From Hanleya hanleyi (Eukaryota > Mollusca > Polyplacophora > Lepidopleurida > Hanleyidae), in NCBI GenBank assembly GCA_036873755.1, contig JAVTVY010017525.1:1-64000 (forward strand): 64,000 nucleotides of DNA, written 5' to 3'. Below the pieces are notes generated by a model. The model was not told the DNA's origin. It was given only the letters and a program-made list of their open reading frames with translations, and ran no database searches. Below, piece by piece: positions 22,712-34,194 of this stretch. Every line of letters starts with the position of its first letter. Positions within the stretch are counted from its first letter, which is position 1. The translations under genes were made by a program, and so were the position numbers.

Positions 22712-23626
22712 TCAGTGCATGAGTGACGCATTCAGCCGATGGGGGTGGTCGGTCAGCTTGGTAACGAAAAACGTGGCATTGGTCACCCTCTCTACGACCC
22801 ATTGTGTGTTGGGGTGTTGTTGTTGGGCCCATTCCAAGGGATCCACGGTGTCCAGTTTCTCCAGCATCGCCTCTAGCGACGCCCGGTTAATGATGGTAAA
22901 CGGTTGGTCAAATACCCGGATGTTACTGCTCGGGTAAAAATATCGGGCTTGGTCTGTGTCCTTATGCTGCAGCACATAACCAAACGCCAGATTCAACTTG
23001 AAGGCCGTAGTTTGATCGTTGAAGATGGCTTCCACGTAGCTGCGTAGACGGGCGAGGTCGGTCAGTCGGAAATTGTAGATATCTTGAATAGGGCGATGAC
23101 GGTAGAAACAGTGCCGGATCATGGGCCAATGTCGCCGATAGATGTCACTCACTGGATGGTCTTCGTGTAACAGATCGCTAGGAACATTTATGGGTTCGTC
23201 CACGAAGTGTACTTTGCCCTCCACGTACTACAAAATCTGGCCCAAGGTCTTGTCGTCGGAATTTGACTGTTGAATTAGGGCGACATCATCATCGGCCCTC
23301 GTACGATGGGTGGGAGTTCCCCCAGTTTCGATATTGATGCCTACGGGCTCTTCTACCTGCAAACGTGGCTGCGGAACAGGGTGTCGTGTGCGTTGGTGTC
23401 GCAGCAACTGACTGGTCAGTTTGAAAAGCCGACCACATTCTTCGCATGGACGCTTGGGTACTTCATGGCGTGCACGTGTGTGGCGCTGTAAATGATCCGG
23501 GCGCTGAAACGACAGTGTACATATCGTACAGCTATACCGAGCGGTTCCTTCGTGCTCGGTAGCCTCATGGCGGCGCAAGTCGTGCAGACGAGTGAATGAT
23601 TTCGAGCACGTAGTACAAGTGAACAT
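22712..23626 (-). pseudogene. Z2: C2H2 zinc-finger/YNFRL-domain gene with one in-frame TAG
   Basis: Starts MFTCTTCSKSFTRLHDLRRH. Three C2H2 fingers in the first 80 residues, then a linker that differs from Z1 and Z3. An in-frame TAG (23230-23228) follows 132 codons. The same frame then runs on through VHFVDEPINVPSDLL, HRPIQDIYNFRLTD, AFKLNLAFGYVLQHKDTD and TNATFFVTKLTDHP to 22712. One extra C near the end changes the last residues to HRLNASLMH. Apart from the TAG it is the most complete copy in cluster 1. It could be a recent pseudogene or, less likely, depend on readthrough. TATA box 47 bp upstream. Type 2 of the two gene types (with Z4 and Z5). Confidence 0.7.
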
Positions 23627-23672
23627 CTTGGTGGTTGACAGAGTGTCCGAGGAAACGGCCAGTCCGCTGCCC

Positions 23673-23679
23673 TTTTATA
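23673..23679 (-). promoter_or_regulatory. TATA box of Z2
   Basis: TATAAAA on minus, 47 bp upstream of the Z2 ATG, with the same GCTAGCGTGC upstream and CACTCTGTCAACCACCAAG leader downstream as the other copies. Confidence 0.7.
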
Positions 23680-23989
23680 GCACGCTAGCTGGTATCATGT
23701 TCGGGCACCTCCGTGTCTCTTCGGTGATCTCCGTGACATCTTCGGTGACCTCTGTGTCTCTTCGGGCACCTCCGTGACATCTTCGGTGACCTCCGTGACA
23801 TCTTCGGGCACCTCCGTGTCTCTTCGGCCACCTCCGTGTCTTTTCGGGAAGTGACCGAAGAGACTCGGAAGTGAACGACATTGTGGGAAAAACCCCACAG
23901 ACAGGTCAGTAAATGTGCTATCATGTTCACACTCCGTCACCGAAAAGACACGGACTGAAGATCGGAGCTCTTGAAGCTCAAAGCGTGTG

Positions 23990-24205
23990 GAGCTCAGAGC
24001 TCGGAAGTGACATTTGGATATGACCTCTGTGAGGTCACTTCCCCTTCCGTTCACGTGACCGGAACTGACCTTTGACCCCGGCGCGCGCTAACAATACCGG
24101 ATAAAAATTGCGCGCAGGGGTCAAAAGTTAGTTCCGGTCACGTGAACGGAAGGGGAAGTGACCTCACAGAGGTCATATGCAAATGTCACTTCCGAGCTCT
24201 GAGCT
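23990..24205. repeat. Palindrome core 1 with inverted DR1-like sites
   Basis: Imperfect palindrome of about 216 bp centred near 24097. Each arm has GAGCTC motifs, GGAAGTGAC, TCACGTGACCGGAACT and TGACCTTTGACCCC (24066-24079; inverted as GGGGTCAAAAGTTA at 24117-24130), then GCGCGC beside a short AT-rich spacer. Z1/Z2 and Z3 diverge from it, so it is a candidate two-way control region or replication hairpin. Confidence 0.75.
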
Positions 24206-24254
24206 CCACACGTGAGCTCCACACGTGACCAATGCCACGCTTTTCGTTCCAAGA

Positions 24255-24345
24255 TGACCGACCACCCCCATCGGCGGAATGCGTCACTCATGCACTGATG
24301 AATACCATAACATGCCGTACATAGTCTATATGTCTACATGCTGAT
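24255..24345 (+). pseudogene. 3' remnant of a deleted Z2-type gene in the right arm
   Basis: AAGATGACCGACCACCCCCA and the following 80 bp match the 3' end and 3' flank of Z2 (TDHPHRLNASLMH frame; GCATGTTATGG inverted). The rest of the gene is missing between about 24205 and 24255. It shows that the right arm once had both gene types. Confidence 0.65.
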
Positions 24346-24350
24346 CGTTG

Positions 24351-24525
24351 ACGGTACGGAGGTGACCGAAGAGACACGGAGGTGACCGAAGATGTCACGG
24401 AGGTGACCGAAGAGACACGGAGATCCATCCGGGTTTACACGGGAACAGCCGGGTAGTTACGGAGGTGACCGAAGATGTCACGGAGGTGCCCGAAGAGACA
24501 CGGAGGTTACCGAAGATGTCACGGC
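24351..24525. repeat. 20/21-bp GGAGGTGACCGAAGA array, right
   Basis: Mirror of 22440-22655, upstream of the Z3 promoter. It includes an interruption CATCCGGGTTTACACGGGAA shared by both arms. Confidence 0.8.
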
Positions 24526-24588
24526 TCGGCCCTCGACTTGGGGATAGTTAAACTGAGTGTGCTAAAAATATATCACCAGCTAGCGTGC

Positions 24589-24623
24589 TATAAAAGGGAA
24601 GCGGCCTGGCCGTTTCATCAGAC
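24589..24623 (+). promoter_or_regulatory. TATA box and initiator-like site of Z3
   Basis: TATAAAA at 24589-24595 and TCAGAC at 24618-24623, whose A is 31 bp after the TATA start. This is the canonical spacing for an arthropod/mollusc-type core promoter. The predicted leader is about 22 nt to the ATG at 24642. Confidence 0.65.
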
Positions 24624-24641
24624 ACTCTGTCAACCACCAAG

Positions 24642-25565
24642 ATGTTCACTTGCACAACTTGCCAGAAGCAGTTTACTCGTCTAGATAATTTACGACGCCA
24701 CGAGGCCTCCACCCACAACGATGCTCGGTATACTTGTACAACCTGCGCACGGTCATTCAATCGGGAGGATCATTTACTGCGCCACGAACGCTCATTCCAC
24801 GAGGGCGCGACGAAACAATGTAACGGTTGTGGTCAACTCTTCAAACGACCCAGTCAGTTAAGACAGCACCAACGTTTGATTCATAGTCCATCACCACGGT
24901 ATGAGCGACAACTTTCCACTAAAGAGGCACCCATGAGGGTCAGACCTAGTGAAGATGAGCCCGGGGAGACGAACGCCACTGGTGATGCGATGACGGAGAG
25001 CCCGCCTATACCCACAGTTCAGAAGAGCCTGGATATCCAGCCGGACCCCACCGTTACGGTTTCCAGTCATACGCCTGACAACATCGAACATTTTCTGGAC
25101 GAGCCCATAAATGTTCCTAGCGATCTGTTACAGGACGCCCATCCAGTGAGTGACATCTATCGGCGCCATTGGTCCATGATACGGCAATGTTTCAACCGTC
25201 ATCGCCCTATTCAAGATATCTACAATTTCCGACTGACCGACCTCGCCCGTCTACGTAGCTACGTGGAAACCATCTTCAACGACCAAACTACGGCCTTCAG
25301 ATAGAATCTGCCGTTGGGTTATGTGCTGCAGCATAAGGAGACAGTCCAAGTCCGATACTTTTACCCGAGCGGGAACATCCAGGTATTTGACCAACCGTTT
25401 ACCATCATTAACCGAGTGTCGCTAGAGACGATGCTGGAGAAACTGGACACCGTGGATCCCTTGGAATGGGCCCAACAACAACGCCCCAACACCAAGTGGA
25501 CAGTGGAGAAGGTGACCAATGTTACGTTTTTCGTTACCAAGCTGACCGACCACCCCATCGGCTGA
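24642..25565 (+). pseudogene. Z3: C2H2 zinc-finger/YNFRL-domain gene with one in-frame TAG
   Basis: Mirror copy of Z1 (MFTCTTCQKQFTRLDNLRRH), with three C2H2 fingers (the second RYTCTTCARSFNREDHLLRH). The linker is followed by VPSDLLQDAHPVSDIYRRHW, HRPIQDIYNFRLTD and YVETIFNDQTTAF. A single TTG-to-TAG change (25302-25304) interrupts the frame relative to Z2 (KLNLAFGY versus R-stop-NLPLGY). The same frame continues through RYFYPSGNIQVFDQPF and TNVTFFVTKLTDHPIG to the TGA at 25563. Without the stop it would encode about 307 residues. It does not have the Z1 deletion, so each arm decayed independently. The 3' flank to 25740 mirrors that of Z1. Confidence 0.72.
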
Positions 25566-25849
25566 ATGCTTCACCCATGCACTGATGAATACCATAACAT
25601 GCCGTACATACTCTATATGTCTACATGCTGATCGTTGACTTGAGCTCAGTAAACACTTGTACCTAATGTGACGGTGCGTTAAATAATAAAACATGGTGTT
25701 TGATATTTCAATTTGTTTTGCTGTGAACATACCAAACATGGGTTGTTACTCCATGTAAGGGAGCACGAGAATTCTCTGTGTTATTATATACAGTGGATTT
25801 TCGTGACTGGTGGCTCCAGGTCTCCCTGCGTGGGATCATACATTATATT

Positions 25850-28830
25850 GAAACATGTACATGTAACAGCTATGGTTGGAAATATTATCAGGTCCATTGT
25901 CCCTTGTAAGACGACAGTGTTAAAACGACACTTCATAAGATATGTATATTTTCTACAGCGACACACTAAAAACGACACTTTCATTGAGTTATATATTGTA
26001 CGCATGGTTGAAAATATTACCAGGGGCATTGTCACTTGTACGACGACAGTGTTAAAACGACACTTCATAAGATATGTATATTTCCTACAGCGACACACTA
26101 AAAACGACACTTTCATTGAATTATATATTGTAAGCATGTTTGAAAATATTACCAGGGGCATTGTTACTTGTATGACGACAGTGTTAAAACGACACTTCAT
26201 AAGATATGTATATTTTCTACAGCGACACTCTGAAAACGACACTTTGATTAAATCATGTGACAGCAATGGTCTGTGTTATTATATACAGTTGATCAAACTT
26301 TCTACAGTGACACTGTAAAAACGACAGTTTCATTGAACCGTTAACAGTGAGGGTTGAAAATGTTATTGGTCTATTCTCAGTTCCAAGACGACAGTGTTAA
26401 AATGACACTTCATAAGATACGTATATTTTCTACAGCGACACTCTGAAAACGACACTTTGATTAAATCATGTGACAGCAATGCTCTGTGTTGTTATATACC
26501 TGTGTTGTTATATACCGATCTTCCTGATTGGTGGAGGTCTCCCTGTGTGAAATCATACATGTACATGTATGTGGGTTTTTCTAAAGACGAGACTTTTCAT
26601 TGAAACATGTACATGTAACAGCTATGGTTGGAAATATTAATCGCACCATTCTCCCTATTAAGACGACAGTGTTAAAACGACACATATGGGTGAGCAGAAC
26701 TATTCTCCTGCCAGAGCGACAGTCTGGGAAATGACATTTCATACGATATGTATATTTTCTACAGCGACACACTAAAAACGACACTTTCATTGAATTAGAT
26801 ATTGTAAGCATGGTTGAAAATATTACCAGGGGCATTGTTACTTGTATGACGACAGTGTTAAAACGACACTTCATAAGATATGTATATTTTCTACAGCGAC
26901 ATACTAAAAACGACACTTTCATTGAATTATATGTTGTAAGCATGGTTGAAAATATTACCAGGGGCATTGTCACTTGTATGACGACAGTGTTAAAACGACA
27001 CTTCATAAGATATGTATATTTTCTACAGCGACACTCTGAAAACGACACTTTGATTAAATCATGTGACAGCAATGGTCTGTGTTATTATATACAGTTGATC
27101 AAACTTTCTACAGCGACACTGTAAAAACGACAGTTTCATTGAACCGTTAACAGTGAGGGTTGAAAATGTTATCGGTCTATTCTCAGTTCCAAGACGACAG
27201 TGTTAAAATGACACTTCATAAGATATGTATATTTTCTACAGCGACACTCTGAAAACGACACTTTGATTAAATCATGTGACAGCAATGCTCTGTGTTGTTA
27301 TATACGGATCTTCCTGATTGGTGGAGGTCTCCCTGTGTGAAATCATACATGTACATGTATGTGGGTTTTTCTAAAGACGAGACTTTTCATTGAAACATGT
27401 ACATGTAACAGCTATGGTTGGAAATATTAATCGCACCATTCTCCCTATTAAGACGACAGTGTTAAAACGACACAATGGGTGAGCAGAACTATTCTCCTGC
27501 CAGAGCGACAGTCTGGGAAATGACATTTCATACGATATGTATATTTTCTACAGCGACACACTAAAAACGACACTTTCATTGAATTAGATATTGTAAGCAT
27601 GGTTGAAAATATTACCAGGGCCATTGTTACTTGTATGACGACAGTGTTAAAACGACACGTCATAAGATATGTATATTTTCTACAGCGACATACTAAAAAC
27701 GACACTTTCATTGAATTATATGTTGTAAGCATGGTTGAAAATATTACCAGGGGCATTGTCACTTGTATGACGACAGTGTTAAAACGACACTTCATAAGAT
27801 ATGTATATTTTCTACAGTGAGACACTGGAAACAACAGTTTGATTAAATCATGTGACAGCAATGCTCTGTGTTATATACTGATCTTCCTGACTGGTGGAGG
27901 TCTCCCTGTGTGAATGATACATGTACATGTACTTGTGAATTTTTCTAAAGATGACACTTTTCATTGAAACATGTACATGCAGCAGCTATGATTGGAAATA
28001 TTATGTGGACCATTGTCCCTTGTAAGACGACAGTGTTAAAACGGCACTGTCTGGGAGCAGGACTATTGTCCTGCCAGAGCGACAGTCTGGGAAACGACAC
28101 TTCATAAGATATATATATTTTCTACAGCGACACTATGAAAACAACACTTTCATTGAATTAAATATTGTAAGTATGGTTAAAAATATTACCAGGTCTATTC
28201 TCACTTCCAAGACGACAGTGTTAAAACGACATATATGAGGGAGCAGGAATATTCTCCTGCCAGAGCGACAGTCTGGGAAACGACACTTCATAAGATATGT
28301 ATATTTTCTACAGCGACACACTAAAAACGACACTTTCATGGAATTATATACTGTAAGCATGGTTGAAAATATTACCAGGGGCATTGTCACTTGTATGACG
28401 ACAGTGTTAAAACGACACTTCATAAGATGTGTATATTTTCTACAGCGACACACTAAAACGACACTTTCATTGAATTATATATTGTAAGCATGGTTGAAAA
28501 TATTACCAGGGGCATTTGTCACTTGTATGACGACAGTGTTAAAACGACACTTCATAAGATATGTATATTTTCTACAGCGACACTCTGAAAACGACACTTT
28601 GATTAAATCATGTGACAGCAATGGTCTGTGTTATTATATACAGTTGATCAAACTTTCTACAGCGACACTGTAAAAACGACAGTTTCATTGAACTGTTAAA
28701 AGTGAGGGTTGGGAATGTTATCAGGTCTATTCTCACTTCCAAGACGACAGTGTTAAAAACGACACTTCATAAGATATGTATATTTTCTACAGCGACAGCA
28801 ATGTTTAGTGTTGTTATATACCGATCTTCC
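25850..28830. repeat. 132-bp satellite, left block of element B
   Basis: Units with ACGACAGTGTTAAAACGACA, CATAAGATATGTATATTTTC and GTTGAAAATATTACCAGGGG recur every 132 bp (25911, 26043, 26175). A higher-order repeat of about 810 bp is also seen (AAACGACAGTTTCATTGAAC near 26318 and 27126). Frames up to 201 codons cross it on both strands and are artefacts. Confidence 0.9.
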
Positions 28831-28847
28831 TGATTGGTGGAGGTCAC

Positions 28848-31790
28848 TCGACACTCGCTTTGACACTCGACTTCACGTACATCTGTCCCTAACACCGCTT
28901 TGACATTCAACTTCCCATACATTCATCCCTAACACGACTTTGACAGTCAACTTCATATACATTCCTCCCTAACACCGCTTTGACACTCGAATTCACATAC
29001 ATTCCTCCCTAACCCCGATTTGACAAACTACAGAGTTCGGTGGAGAAATAAGTTTTTTATAGCTGAAACGAACCTGAACTTGATAGTATGAAAGTTACCT
29101 AACCCTAAGTCCTAAACCCGCTTTGACACTCGACTTCATGTACAGTCCTCCCTAACACCACTTTGACACTCGGCTATTCGTACATTCCTCCCTAACACCA
29201 CTTTGACACTCGTCTTCACATACAAGCCTCCCTAACCCTGCTTTGACACTCGACTTCACGTACATTCCTCCCTAACACCACTTTGACACTCAACTTCAAG
29301 TACATTTGTCCCTAACTCCGCTTTGACACTCGAATTCACATACATTCCTCCCTAACCCCGACTAGAGAAACTAGACTTTGGAGGAGAAATAATTTTTTTT
29401 ATAGCTGAAGCGAACCTGAACTTGATAGTATGAAAGTTACCTAACCCTAAGTCCTAAACCCGCTTTGACACTCGACTTCAGGTACAATCCTCCCTAACAC
29501 CGCTTTGACACTCGGCTACACGTACATTCCCCCCTAACACCGCTTTGACACTCGTCTTCACATACAAGCCTCCCTAACCCTGCTTTGACACTCGACTTCA
29601 CGTACATTCCTCCCTAACACTGCTTTGACACTCGACTTCACATACATCTGTCCCTAACACCGCTTTCACACTCAACTTCCCATACATTCATCCCTAACAC
29701 GACTTTGACAGTCAACTTCATATACATTCCTCCCTAACACCGCTTCGACACTCGAATTCACATACATTCCTCCCTAACCCCGATTTGACAAACTACAGAG
29801 TTCGGTGGAGAAATAAGTTTTTTATAGCTGAAACGAACCTGAACTTGATAGTATGAAAGTTACCTAACCCTAAGTCCTAAACCCGCTTTGACACTCGACT
29901 TCACGTACAGTCCTCCCTAACACCGCTTTGACACTCGGCTACACGTACATTCCAATCCTAACACCGCTTTGACACTCGTCTTCACATACAAGCCTCTCTA
30001 ACCCTGCTTTGACACTCGACTTCACAAACATTCCTCCCTAACACCGCTTTGACACTCAACTTCAGATACATTTGTCCCTAACACCGCTTTGACACTCAAA
30101 TTCATGTATATTCCTCCCTAACCCCGATTTGACAAACTACAGACTTTGGTGGAGATATAATTTTTTTCATAGCTGAAACGAACCTGAACTTGATAGTTAT
30201 GAAAGTTACCTAACCCTAAGTCCTAAACCCGCTTTGACACTCGACTTCAGGTACAGTCCTCCCTAACACCGCTTTGACTCTAGGCTACACGTACATTCCT
30301 CCCTAACACTGCTTTGACACTCGTCTTCATGTACATTCCTCCCTAACACCGCTTTGACACTCGACTTCACGTACATTTGTCCCTAACACCGCTTTCACAC
30401 TCAACTTCCCATACATTCATCCCTAACACGACTTTGACAGTCAACTTCATATACATTCCTCCCTAACACCGCTTTGACACTCGGCCACACGTACATTCCT
30501 CCCTAACACCGCTTTGACACTCGTCTTCACATACAACCCTCCCTAACCCTGCTTTGATACTCGACTTCACGTACATTCCTCCATAACACCGCTTTGACAC
30601 TCAACTTCACGTACATTTGTCCCTAACATCGCTTTGACACTCGAATTCATGTATATTCCTCCCTAACCCCGATTTGACAAACTACAGACTTTGGTGGAGA
30701 AATAATTCTTTTCATAGCTGAAACAAACCTGAACTTGATAGTTATGAAAGTTACCTAACCCTAAGCCCTTAACCCGCTTTGACACTCGACTTCACGTACA
30801 GTCCTCCCTAACACCGCTTTGACACTCGGCTACACGTACATTCCTCCCTAACACCGATTTGACATTCGTCTTCACATACAACCCTCCCTAACCCTGCTTT
30901 GACACTCGACTTCACGTACATTCCTCCCTAACACCACTTTGACACTCAACTTCACGTACATTCCTTCCTAACTCCGCTTTGACTCTTGACTTCACGTACC
31001 TTTCTCAACATGATAGTTACGAAACGTACCTAACCCGAAGTGTCATCCTGATTCCTCCCTAACCCCACTTTGACAGCGGACTTCACATACATTCCTCCCT
31101 AACACTGCTTTGACACTCGACTTATTTCATTTTGATAGCTGAAATGAACCTGACCCTAACCCCTATCCTGATTCCTCCCTAACACCGCTTTGACACTCCA
31201 CTTCATGTACATTCCTCCCTAACACTGCTTTGACACTCGACTTGATGTACATTGACTTGATGTACATTGCTCCCTAACACCAGTTTGACTCCTGACTTCA
31301 CGTACCTTCTTCCCTAACAGCGCTTTCACACTTTTCACATACATTTTTCCCCAACACCGCTTTGACACTTCAGTTGAAGTACATTCCCTTCTAACACCGC
31401 TTTCACAGTCAATTTGACGTACCTTCTTGACTAACACCACTCTGACACTTTACATGTACATTCCTCCTTAACACTGCTTTAACTGTCAACTTGATGTACA
31501 TTCCTCCATACACTGGCTTTGACACAGAAGTTGAAGCACATCATTCTCCCAGTATGTTTCAACATTTCATCTGAGGTACACTTTGGTGGAGAAATTATTT
31601 GATTTCGATTGCTGAAATGACCATGAATGTAAAAGTTACTAATGATACATAACCCTAAGTCCTATCTCAATTTGACACTAGACTTCACGTTCACTGCTCT
31701 CCAACACTGCTTTGACAGTTGACTTCACATACATTTCTGCCCGACACCGCTTTGACACACGACTTGAGGAACATGTGTAATGTTCCTGTT
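28848..31790. repeat. 40-bp satellite at the centre of element B
   Basis: Units with CGCTTTGACACTCGACTTCA, then GTACATTCCTCCCTAACAC, step 40 bp (for example 29461 and 29501). Interspersed longer inserts carry AGCTGAAACGAACCTGAACT and TACCTAACCCTAAGTCCTAA at about 29058, 29403, 29825, 30170 and 30715. Units decay toward 31790. Confidence 0.9.
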
Positions 31791-31799
31791 TGTTGGATT

Positions 31800-32950
31800 T
31801 CTACGTATAGTTAAGTTGATGTGATACATGTAAGCCATTCAGGTTCTGTAAGTTAGTAATAAGTTGAACCTTCATTTACAGTTGAAAAGTGCAAAGCTGA
31901 AATTGTGTACATATGTTTTATTGCTTCTTTTCAGAAGACATTGGTGATGGTGGTGTGCAATACCTCTGTTTTTACCGGTCCATCATTTTGAAAGGGTTGG
32001 AAGAAATATGGCATATTGAAGTTCACATGTGCAAACACAACGTGAATAGACACATCATCACATACAAGTTGATAGGCAGACAAGATGGCTAAATTGAAGA
32101 TTTTTGTCCTCCTCCTTTTGACTGCATCCTTGATTAAAAATTTTACATCTGTGGAGGATCTTGGAAAAGAAATATGGGATTATATTTCTGAAAGAATAAA
32201 TGCAGACGGCATGAAAGTGCCATGCATAATTTTGACTGGCAGCAATGTTTGGAGAGGTGAAATGCAGCCCAGAGTTTGGCAATATTTGACATCTTGATTA
32301 TTGCTCTGGGATCCTTTGACTCAGTATTGTTGGATACAGGAGAAGATATACTTCCCACATGATGGAAGCGAACTCCATATTATAACCCTTTTTGATGTTG
32401 AAGTACAGGTACATGTACATTACTGCCTTAACGTTACTTTATTAATGGAATAGACCTGCATGCAGGTTTGAAAGCATACAAAAATGTTTAGTGTTTTGAA
32501 ATAAAAAAGATATGGCAGTGGAGTATTCCATGAAGTAAGAGGGTTGCAGCCAGCAATGAGCACTGCCTCAGGAGATATTGTATGGGTGCTCCAATGTTAA
32601 AATGTAAGAATAGAGTTTTTGGTTTAGCTGAAATGCACATGGACATGTTTACATACAAAGTTTCCTGAAGTTGTCAGTGGATGATTATGAAAGCCGCTAC
32701 ACATGTTTTTTTTTATCACTGGAGGATGAACGTGTGTTATTTGTGAGATTAAATATTAATACTGGAATAAAACTGCTTTGACAGTCCATTTGACAGTATG
32801 TTATTTCATTTAGTGTAAATGTGGGTGGAATGTACATGTATCGTCATCTGGGATATAAATTAAGCCTGACAAAATATTTGAGAGTATAGCTGCTATATTC
32901 CATTTAATGTGAGTGCCCATACACTGTGCCATCATGGAAAGCATAGAGAA
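31800..32950. other. Non-satellite spacer in element B
   Basis: Between the 40-bp and inverted 132-bp satellites. It holds one small plus-strand ORF (32085-32297) and otherwise AT-rich sequence without recognisable domains. Confidence 0.45.
32085..32297 (+). CDS. Small ORF with signal-peptide-like start, function unknown
   Basis: Seventy codons from AAGATGG, a good animal start context. The N-terminus MAKLKIFVLLLLTASLIKNF has a basic residue then a leucine-rich core, like a secretion signal. The rest is short, with one cysteine, and I do not recognise it. It is the only non-repeat frame of this kind in the centre of element B. It could be a chance ORF or the first exon of a captured gene. 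Confidence 0.25.
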   Translation: MAKLKIFVLLLLTASLIKNFTSVEDLGKEIWDYISERINADGMKVPCIILTGSNVWRGEMQPRVWQYLTS

Positions 32951-34040
32951 ATAATGTCGTTTATAGACTGTCGCTTTATGAAACATACATATCTGATGAA
33001 GTGTCGCTTTAAAAAATATACATCGCTTTCAAAGTGTCGTTTTTAGACTGTCGTCATCTTACAAGTAAGAATGGCCCTGACCATATTTCTAAGCATGGCT
33101 GTATGATTCAGTGAAAGTGTCGTTATACAGTGTCGTTGTGGGAGGAGAATAGTCCTGGTACCTCACATGTGTCGTTTTAACACTGTCGTCTTATGGAGCA
33201 TCCATGCACTGTGCCATCATGGAAAGCATAGAGAAATAATGTCATTTATAGACTGCCGCTTTATGAAACATACATATCTGATGAAGTGTCGCTTTTAGAC
33301 TGTCGCTTTAAAAAATATACATCGCTTTCAAAGTGTCATTTTTAGACTGTCGTCATCTTACAAGTAAGAATGGCCCTGACCATATTTCTAAGCATGGCTG
33401 TTCTTAGATGATTCAGTGAAAGTGTCGTTTTACAGTGTCGTTCTAGAAAATCGTTGTGGAAGGAGAATAGTCCTGGTACCTCACATGTGTCGTTTTAACA
33501 CTGTCGTCTTATGGAAGGGGGTAATGCCCCTGTCGAGAGAAACTACATAATTATATACATATCTTTCAAACTGTCATCTTTCAAGGTGAGTGTCCACACA
33601 CTGTGCCATCATGGAAAGTATACAGAAATAATATCATTTTTAGACTGTTGCTTTATGAAATATAAATATCTGATGAAGTGTTGTTTATAGACTGTCGCTT
33701 TATGAAATAAACATATCTGATGAAGTGTCGCTTTTAGACTGTCGCTTTAAAAATATACATCGCCTTCAAAGTGTCGTTTTTAGACTATGGTTCTTCTCTT
33801 ACAAGTAAGAATGGCCCTGACAATATTTCTAAGCCTGGCTAGATGATTCAGTGAATGTGTCGTTTTACAGTGTCGTTATAGAAAATCGTCCTGGGAGGAG
33901 AATAGTCCTGGTACATGTACCTTACATGTGTCGTTTTAACACTATCGTCTTATGGAAGGGGGTAATGCCCCTATCGAGACAAACTACATAATATACATAT
34001 CTTTCAAAGTGTCGTTTTTACACTGTCGCCTTACAAAGAG
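32950..34040. repeat. 132-bp satellite, inverted right block of element B
   Basis: Units with GTGTCGTTTTAACACTGTCG, the inverse of the left block's motif, plus TTTTAGACTGTCGCTTTA. Three larger units begin near 32930, 33205 and 33590 (CCATCATGGAAAG). The block is shorter and more diverged than the left one. Confidence 0.85.
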
Positions 34041-34084
34041 GGGTAATTAATAGCCCAATCTCGTGCTCCCTTACATGGAGTATG

Positions 34085-34165
34085 GACCCAAACATGCCCA
34101 GGGCGGCTCCCCCAGCCTGGGTATGATGTAACATTGGCGATAATAAACTGTATGAACATTGCTGA
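34085..34165 (+). terminator. 3'-end module, right arm of element B
   Basis: Mirror of 21250-21330: GGCTCCCCCAGCCTGGG, ATGATGTAACATTGG, AATAAA at 34142-34147. No gene precedes it here because the zinc-finger palindrome is absent from this arm. Confidence 0.5.
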
Positions 34166-34194
34166 ACTTGTTGTTATTCACGACAACGGCTATC

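Larger units (their letters stand above)
21328..25740. repeat. Zinc-finger gene palindrome 1 in element B
   Basis: The outer ends CATGTTTGGTATGTTCACAG (21328) and its inverse (to 25740) pair. Inside, Z1 mirrors Z3 and a core at 23990-24205 forms the centre. The left arm additionally holds Z2 (22712-23626). The right arm keeps only the 3' end of a Z2 copy (24255-24345). The right inverted repeat of B lacks the whole palindrome, joining CATGTTTGG to TACTCCATGTAAGGGAG near 34080. Confidence 0.8.

Noticed and set aside
25713..28453. Frames of 100-201 codons on both strands with RRHFIRYVYFLQRH-like repeats
   Set aside because: 132 is divisible by three, so the satellite gives repeated peptide text in both strands; no start context, splice sites or family.
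28848..31790. CRISPR-like regular array of about 40 bp
   Set aside because: Eukaryotic satellite: units are contiguous, there are no unique spacers and no cas genes.
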